Shown here: one piece after another, positions 58,993-64,000 of the stretch
How positions within the stretch are numbered: position 1 is the first letter of the stretch
Layout of the letters: the number at the start of each line of letters is the position of its first letter
From: Planctomycetota bacterium
GTDB taxonomy: Bacteria; Planctomycetota; UBA1135; GCA-002686595
NCBI GenBank assembly: GCA_016779225.1
Contig: JADHNZ010000003.1
Coordinates: 1-64,000, forward strand
DNA length: 64,000 nt
Direction: 5' to 3'
Notes under the pieces: model-generated
What the model saw: only the letters and a program-made list of their open reading frames with translations
What the model was told of the DNA's origin: nothing
Databases searched by the model: none
Made by a program: the position numbers and the translations under genes

Positions 58993-61900
58993 ATGGACAG
59001 CGCGGCGCGGACCCTGCCCGACGGGACCCCCCTCCCCGACGGCCTCGTGCACGAGGCCGTTCTCGCCCAGCGACCCGAGAGCCTCGTGCTCAAGGTCCGC
59101 GACGGGGAGCGCCCTCTGGTCCTGCGCGTGTTCCCCGCGGCGGCGGATCTCGGCCTGCTCGCCGGGCGGCTCGCCAGAATCCGCCACCCGCACCTCGCCC
59201 TCCCCGAGCGCTGGGGCACCACGGCCAGCGGCGGCGCCTGGGTGGCGCGCCCGTTCCACGAGGGGCACACGCTCGAGGCCGGTGCACCCCTGGACGGGGA
59301 GGCCCTCGCGCGCGTGGCAAGCGAGGTCCTGCTCGGGCTCGAAGCCCTCCACGACCACGGCCTCGTCCACCGCGACCTCAAGCCGGCGAATGTGCTGCTC
59401 ACGGAGAGTGGCGCGCTGCTGATCGACATGGACCTGGTGGGCGTGGCGAGCGAGGGCCGGGGAGCAGGGACCCCCGGCTTCCTTGCGCCCGAGGTCTTGG
59501 GGGGCAGCGCAGCGCGCCCCGCGAGCGACCTCTTCGCCCTCGGCGTGACCGTGGTCCACGGTGCGGGGCTCCTTCCGGACCGCGGCCTCGAGCTCCGCTT
59601 CCCCGCGGCCTCCTGGTGGGAGGCTGCACGCCTCGACCCGGCTCAGCTGCCCGCCGAGGTGCGCGCCTTCGTGGAGGCGGCCGTCCACCGCAGCCCGGGT
59701 GCCCGCCCCCTCGATGCGCGCAGCGCGCGCCTGCTGCTCCCCGGCGCCCCCCAGGGGCTCCGCCGGATCCCACCGCTGCCGGATCTCCCAAGCGATGGAG
59801 CCCGGATCCACCAGGCCGCCCGAGTCCTGCAGGACGGCGGCTCGGTCCTCCTTCGCGTGGCGTTCCCCGAGGAGCTGGAGTCCGCCCAGCGCGCCCTGCA
59901 GGCAGCCGCCGTTCAGCTCGGGCTGCGCCCCGAGCTGCTCTCGGCCGCGGCGGCTGCGGACCTGGCTCGCCCTCAGCGTGGCCACCGCATCGTGCTGGCG
60001 CGGCCGCGGCTCTCCACCGAGGCGCTGGCCGCGGACCTGGTGCGCCGGACCGAGTCCCCCACGGCGTGGGTCGTGGGTCCCGAGCACGGTGCGCACCTGG
60101 ATGCCGCGCTGCGGCAGGCCGGTGTGCGCTGCGCCGTCGTCGAGGTCGGACGCGTCGAGGCACGCGAGCTCGCGACACACCTGGACGCCGCGACCGGACA
60201 CAGTCAGCCCGCCGCCGCCGCCGCGCTGGCGCGCGACCTCTGCGAGCGCTCGGAGGGCCGCGCGAGCGTGCTGGCCCTTGCCCTACGCACCGCCGTCGAG
60301 GTGGGCGCGGCCGAGGTGCAGGGGGATGGCCTCGTCCTGCGCGCGGACCGCTGGCCCTCGTCCCTCGAGGCCACCGGCCCCCCGCTGCCCGAGGATCCCG
60401 AGGCCGTCGCCCTGCTCCAGGCCCTGGCCGTACTCGGCCGCCCTGTCGCCGCCGAGCCCCTGGCCCGGCTGCTCGACCGCTCGGTGAGCAGCATCGAGCA
60501 GGCGGCCCTCGAGCTGCGGCGTGAGGGCTGGCTGAACCAGGACGGCAGCGGCCTCGTGGGCCTGGGAACGGGACTGACCTCCGAGGCCGCCGCGACCTCC
60601 CTCTCTCCAGAGCTCCGCGGGACCCTGGCCGCGCGGTGGCTCGAGGCCGAGGCCGGGCTCAGCGCGGTCGAGCGCGCCGAGCTGAGGCTGGCCGCGGGCC
60701 TCGAGCTCGATCAGGTGGCGGCTGAGGCCGCACGCCTCGCGACCGAGGGGCGGGCAGCCACGGCGCAGCGGCTGGTGGACGGCCTCCTCGCTGGCGAGGG
60801 CTCGCGTCAGGCCTTGCCCTCCGCCGTACGCGAGCGCGCGGCAGTCCTGGCGGGACGTCTGCTCCTCGCACGCGGCAACCGCGACGGCGCTCTGGGCCTG
60901 CTTGAACCGGGGGGCGCGCTCGAGGGCGCCCGCTCGGCCCCAGCTCTCCTCCTCCGCGCGGAGCTCTCCGAGGACGCCAGCGAGGCAGCAGGCCTGCGCG
61001 CGGCCGCCCTGCAGGAGCCCTCGGCCACAGCCGCCGAGCGCGATCGGGTGCGCGTCGCCGAGGCCCACGCGCAGTACCTCGCGGGAGAGCACGCCGCCGT
61101 GGTCACGCTGCTCGACGCGCTCGAGAGCCCCGAGCCCGACACCGCCGGCACGGCGGCCATGCTGCGCTTCGCCTGCGCAGCAAGCCAGGCGGACTGGCAC
61201 AGCGCCACGGTCGCCCTCGACGCCATCCCCGCAGAGCACCTGGAGCGCCTTCCCTCACTGCGCGGGCGCGCGGCCCTCAACCGCGCCTTCATGGCCCGCA
61301 GGCGCGCCCATCTTCCAGAGGCGATCCGCTCCCTGCGCGACGCGGAGGCAGCCTTCGCCCTCTGCGACGACCGCCGACAGGAGGCCCTGGCGGCCAACAA
61401 CCTTGGGGTGGTCCTCCGCGACGCAGGCGAGCTGGTGGAGGCCCGGCGCAGCCTGGGCCGCGCCCTGCGCCTCCGCCGCCAGCTGGGCGACGCGCACGGC
61501 GAGGGCTCGACCCTGGGCAGCCTGGCGCTGGTCGAGCTCGAGGCGGGACACCTGGCGCGGGCCTCGCACCGCGTGCGCGAGGCCGTGCGCGTGCTCGAGG
61601 CCGGTGGACATGTGCGGGAGCTGCAGGCCCTCGCGCCCGCGCGCCTGCTCATGGTCCTCTTCCTGCGCGGACCCAGCGCGGCGCGGGGCGCGGACCTTGC
61701 GCGCACCCTGGCGGCGGCACGCAGCGACGCGCGCGGAGCCGTCGCGCGAGCTCTCGCAGAGCTCGCCCTGGCGGAGGGACGGCGCACTGCCGCCCTGCGG
61801 CTGCTCCGCCTGGGCGCGATGGCCGCGGCCGGTGCCAACGAGGCGGAGCACTTCCGCTGCACGGCGCGGCTGGCATCCCTGGGCGCAGGATCCCGCGAGG

Positions 61901-63747
61901 CCCTCGAGGCTCTTGCCGCGCAGCTGGGCGAGGGCCGCCGCCTGGAGGCTCGCTGGCGCGGAGAGCGCTCGCTCGGCCCCGACGAGCTGCTGGCGATCCT
62001 CGCCCAGCTGCAGGCGCGAGGGCGCACCGACCTGGCCGCGGCGCTCGCGCGCAGCCTCGTGAGGGCCGCGGCCGCCAGCGGAGACGCCGACGGTCGGCGC
62101 CGCGCCGCCGCGCGGCTGGAGGAGGCCCGCCGTCAGCTCACCGAGGACCTCGACGAGGCCCTCGCCGACCAGCACTTCGAGCGCGCGACCCTCTCCGCGG
62201 GCTGGCAGCCCGGGGCCGGCTCGGGCGCATCGGACGACCAGGTCGAGTGGATCCTCGAGTGCGTGCGCACCCTGGCGTCCTCACGCGACCAGCGCGAGCT
62301 GCTCGAGCGCATCCTCGACCGCGCTCTCCTGCGGACCGGCGCCCGGAGGGGCTATGTGGTCCTGGCGAAGGGCGATCGCATCGAGACGAGCGCAGCGCGC
62401 GGGCTTGAGCTGGGAGATCCGGGCAGCGGCGACGCGGCGCTCTCCAGCTCGGTGATCCGTGCGGCCCTCGAGGACGGCGAGCCGATCTCCACCGCGAACG
62501 CCACGGGCGACTCCCGCTTCCAGGGAGAGCAGAGCGTTCGGCACCTGCAGCTACGCTCCGTGCTGTGCGTGCCGTTCCATGACCAGGGGCTCGTGCGCGG
62601 AGCGATCTATGTGGACCATGACCGTGCGGAGGCGCGCTTCGACGACGAGGATGTGCGCGCGCTGCAGGCCCTCGCCGATCCCGCGGCCATCGCCCTCAAC
62701 CAGCTCGAGGAGCGCACGCGCATCGAGCACCTGAATCGCCGGCTCGAGGAGCGCGTCGAGCTGCAGGCCAGCGAGCTCGCCCTCACGCGCCAGGTCCTCG
62801 AGCAGCGCGGCGAGCCGCGGCCTCTCCCAGGGGTGATCGGCCGCAGCCCGGCCATGAAGGCGCTGGCCGCCATGGTCGGGCGGCTGGCCCCGACGGATCT
62901 GCCCGTGGTGGTCACGGGTCCGAGCGGGTCCGGCAAGGAGCTGATCGCCCGCGCGCTGCACCACCGCAGCCACCGGGCGGACGGACCCCTGATCGCCGAG
63001 AACATGGCGGCCCTGCCGGAGGCCCTGCAGGAGGCCGAGCTGTTTGGCGCGCGGCGCGGGGCGTACACGGGGGCCACGGAGGACCGGGACGGGCTCTTCG
63101 CGCGCGCCGACGGCGGCACCCTATTCCTCGACGAGATCGCGGAGATGCCGCTCCCCCTCCAGGCGAAGCTGCTGCGGGTGCTGGAGACCGGCGAGGTGCG
63201 CCCCCTGGGCTCCGACCGGGTGCAGGCCGTGTCCTTGCGCATCGTGGCGGCGACCCACCGAGACCTCGCCGAGCGAGTCCGCGCGGGGGCCTTCCGCCAG
63301 GACCTGTTCTATCGACTCGACGGCGGCGAGCTGCGCCTCCCGCCGCTCGAGGAGCGCCTGGAGGACATCGAGCTCCTCGTGGCCCACTTCGTCGCCGAGC
63401 TCGACCGTGAGGGTGGCCACCAGAAGGCCGTGGCGGCCGAGGTGCTCGCGGCCCTGGTCCGCCGTCCCTGGCCGGGCCAGGTGCGAGAGCTGCGCAACGA
63501 GGTCACGCGCCTGTGGCACCTATCGGGGTCGGCCCTCGACGACCCGAGCCTCGTGCGCGCACCGGCGCGGACCACCCGCGAGGGGGACGGCGCCGGGAGC
63601 GAGAGCCTCCTGCTGGCCGACGCAGAGCGCCGCGCCATCGAGCGTGCGCTCGCGGCGAGTGAGGGCCGCAAGGACCAGGCGGCTCGGCTGCTCGGGATCA
63701 GCCGCTCGGGCCTCTACACGAAGCTGGCCCGGCTGGGGCTCGAGTGA
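58993..63747 (+). CDS. Multidomain sigma-54 activator: kinase-like, STAND-like, TPR, GAF, AAA+, Fis HTH
   Basis: 1584 residues. Kinase-like 20-230: catalytic loop HRDLKPAN (126-133) and APE (165-167) are present, but the beta-3 Lys is Arg45 (PLVLRVF) and DFG is DMD (145-147), so activity is doubtful. Residues 270-600 resemble a STAND ATPase with no P-loop. TPR-like helices run to about 980 (NNLGVVLRDAGELVEARRSL). GAF is about 1090-1240 (RSVLCVPFHDQGLVRGAIYV), then a coiled coil. The sigma-54 AAA+ domain has Walker A GPSGSGKE (1309-1316), GAYTGA (1356-1361), GTLFLDEIAEMPLPLQ, and a C-terminal Fis HTH (DQAARLLGISRSGLYTKLA). AAA+ and HTH look fully functional. It should bind enhancers and remodel sigma-54 polymerase, probably for the operons upstream of it. 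Confidence 0.92.
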   Translation: MDSAARTLPDGTPLPDGLVHEAVLAQRPESLVLKVRDGERPLVLRVFPAAADLGLLAGRLARIRHPHLALPERWGTTASGGAWVARPFHEGHTLEAGAPLDGEALARVASEVLLGLEALHDHGLVHRDLKPANVLLTESGALLIDMDLVGVASEGRGAGTPGFLAPEVLGGSAARPASDLFALGVTVVHGAGLLPDRGLELRFPAASWWEAARLDPAQLPAEVRAFVEAAVHRSPGARPLDARSARLLLPGAPQGLRRIPPLPDLPSDGARIHQAARVLQDGGSVLLRVAFPEELESAQRALQAAAVQLGLRPELLSAAAAADLARPQRGHRIVLARPRLSTEALAADLVRRTESPTAWVVGPEHGAHLDAALRQAGVRCAVVEVGRVEARELATHLDAATGHSQPAAAAALARDLCERSEGRASVLALALRTAVEVGAAEVQGDGLVLRADRWPSSLEATGPPLPEDPEAVALLQALAVLGRPVAAEPLARLLDRSVSSIEQAALELRREGWLNQDGSGLVGLGTGLTSEAAATSLSPELRGTLAARWLEAEAGLSAVERAELRLAAGLELDQVAAEAARLATEGRAATAQRLVDGLLAGEGSRQALPSAVRERAAVLAGRLLLARGNRDGALGLLEPGGALEGARSAPALLLRAELSEDASEAAGLRAAALQEPSATAAERDRVRVAEAHAQYLAGEHAAVVTLLDALESPEPDTAGTAAMLRFACAASQADWHSATVALDAIPAEHLERLPSLRGRAALNRAFMARRRAHLPEAIRSLRDAEAAFALCDDRRQEALAANNLGVVLRDAGELVEARRSLGRALRLRRQLGDAHGEGSTLGSLALVELEAGHLARASHRVREAVRVLEAGGHVRELQALAPARLLMVLFLRGPSAARGADLARTLAAARSDARGAVARALAELALAEGRRTAALRLLRLGAMAAAGANEAEHFRCTARLASLGAGSREALEALAAQLGEGRRLEARWRGERSLGPDELLAILAQLQARGRTDLAAALARSLVRAAAASGDADGRRRAAARLEEARRQLTEDLDEALADQHFERATLSAGWQPGAGSGASDDQVEWILECVRTLASSRDQRELLERILDRALLRTGARRGYVVLAKGDRIETSAARGLELGDPGSGDAALSSSVIRAALEDGEPISTANATGDSRFQGEQSVRHLQLRSVLCVPFHDQGLVRGAIYVDHDRAEARFDDEDVRALQALADPAAIALNQLEERTRIEHLNRRLEERVELQASELALTRQVLEQRGEPRPLPGVIGRSPAMKALAAMVGRLAPTDLPVVVTGPSGSGKELIARALHHRSHRADGPLIAENMAALPEALQEAELFGARRGAYTGATEDRDGLFARADGGTLFLDEIAEMPLPLQAKLLRVLETGEVRPLGSDRVQAVSLRIVAATHRDLAERVRAGAFRQDLFYRLDGGELRLPPLEERLEDIELLVAHFVAELDREGGHQKAVAAEVLAALVRRPWPGQVRELRNEVTRLWHLSGSALDDPSLVRAPARTTREGDGAGSESLLLADAERRAIERALAASEGRKDQAARLLGISRSGLYTKLARLGLE

Positions 63748-63776
63748 GCCCCAGCGCGAGCCGGCCGGCGCGGCCC

Positions 63777-64000
63777 CTACCGCAGCACGCGGCAGGGAAG
63801 GGCCGGCAACGGAAGCGCCACGGTCACTCCGTTCCCACACGCGATCGCCGGCTGCGTCACGCCCGTGGGGGTCGTGACCCCGAGCAGGATGCGGTGTCCG
63901 CTCATCAGGGAGCTCGTCGAGGAGAGATCGCTCGCGTGGGTGCTGTCCAGCCAGGGCTGGTGGACGCCCCCGCGGGTGGAGACCCAGAGCTCGTCGCTGC
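63777..64000 (-). CDS. C-terminal end of a secreted-type hypothetical protein, cut by window edge
   Basis: Minus-strand codons from the edge to the TAG at 63777 are open for 74 residues and read as a beta-rich tail: ELWVSTRGGVHQPWLDSTHA, then LMSGHRILLGVTTPTGVTQP and ACGNGVTVALPLPALPC. The composition matches C-terminal modules of secreted proteins in this genome and no such logic is seen in the other frames. Start and full domain content lie outside the window, so no family is named. It converges on the activator gene; the 29-nt gap holds a GCCGGCCGGC palindrome. Confidence 0.55.
   Translation of the reverse strand, partial: SDELWVSTRGGVHQPWLDSTHASDLSSTSSLMSGHRILLGVTTPTGVTQPAIACGNGVTVALPLPALPCRVLR

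Overview
The window is a GC-rich, gene-dense bacterial chromosome segment that looks like Planctomycetota. The family content supports this: two PSCyt1/DUF1549/DUF1553 cytochrome-like proteins, each translationally coupled to a DUF1501 partner; FormylGly-type and degenerate sulfatases; a sialate O-acetylesterase; an ASPIC/UnbV protein; an ECF sigma factor coupled to a sulfatase; and secreted proteins with lineage-style C-terminal modules. The nearest named clade (perhaps the high-GC Saltatorellus/Engelhardtia-like group) is only a guess. Stop-start overlaps (ATGA, GTGA) are common. Several promoters have a TAnnnT hexamer 6 nt before the ATG, which suggests leaderless mRNAs.

Layout. 1-3959 (minus): TPR lipoprotein, FG-GAP/UnbV lipoprotein and a truncated GT-C membrane glycosyltransferase. 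4136-9396: SPFH protein, small outer-membrane-type protein, sodium:solute symporter, XdhC-like protein, first DUF1501 protein. 9393-12383: first PSD1-type protein. 12480-17235: ATP-grasp enzyme, an acyltransferase-3 membrane protein with ankyrin repeats inserted in it, and a sialate O-acetylesterase. 17528-17603: tRNA-Val(CAC). 17681-27231 (minus): sulfatase, ECF sigma factor, ligA, cdd, DUF669-like protein, GT-C membrane protein and M19 dipeptidase, with two short tandem-repeat arrays between genes. 27451-29893: receiver-only response regulator with a likely sigma-54 promoter, then groES-groEL ending in a strong terminator. 30009-42822: second PSD1/DUF1501 pair, M3 oligopeptidase, MauG-type peroxidase, AlkB, rRNA-type methyltransferase, ApaG, and a lipoprotein that looks like a dead DUF885 enzyme. 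42871-54623 (minus): one tightly overlapped operon with three glycosyltransferases, an ABC exporter, a double APH-fold kinase, an outer-membrane porin, a sulfatase-superfamily protein and a GNAT. 54851-63747 (plus): a secreted repeat protein, a beta-helix lipoprotein and a 1584-residue regulator (kinase-like, STAND-like, TPR, GAF, sigma-54 AAA+, Fis HTH). The window ends in the C-terminus of another secreted protein.

The most interesting system is at 42.9-63.7 kb. Between the glycan operon and the secreted-protein gene are two back-to-back, near-perfect sigma-54 promoters (54665-54679 minus, 54790-54804 plus). Between these lie two copies of a GTCY-N7-GGAC palindrome exactly 20 bp apart. A third copy sits over the likely sigma-70 promoter of the large sigma-54 activator gene. 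I infer a local regulon: the kinase/GAF/AAA+ activator represses itself and, through the shared enhancer, switches on glycan synthesis/export together with a secreted surface protein.
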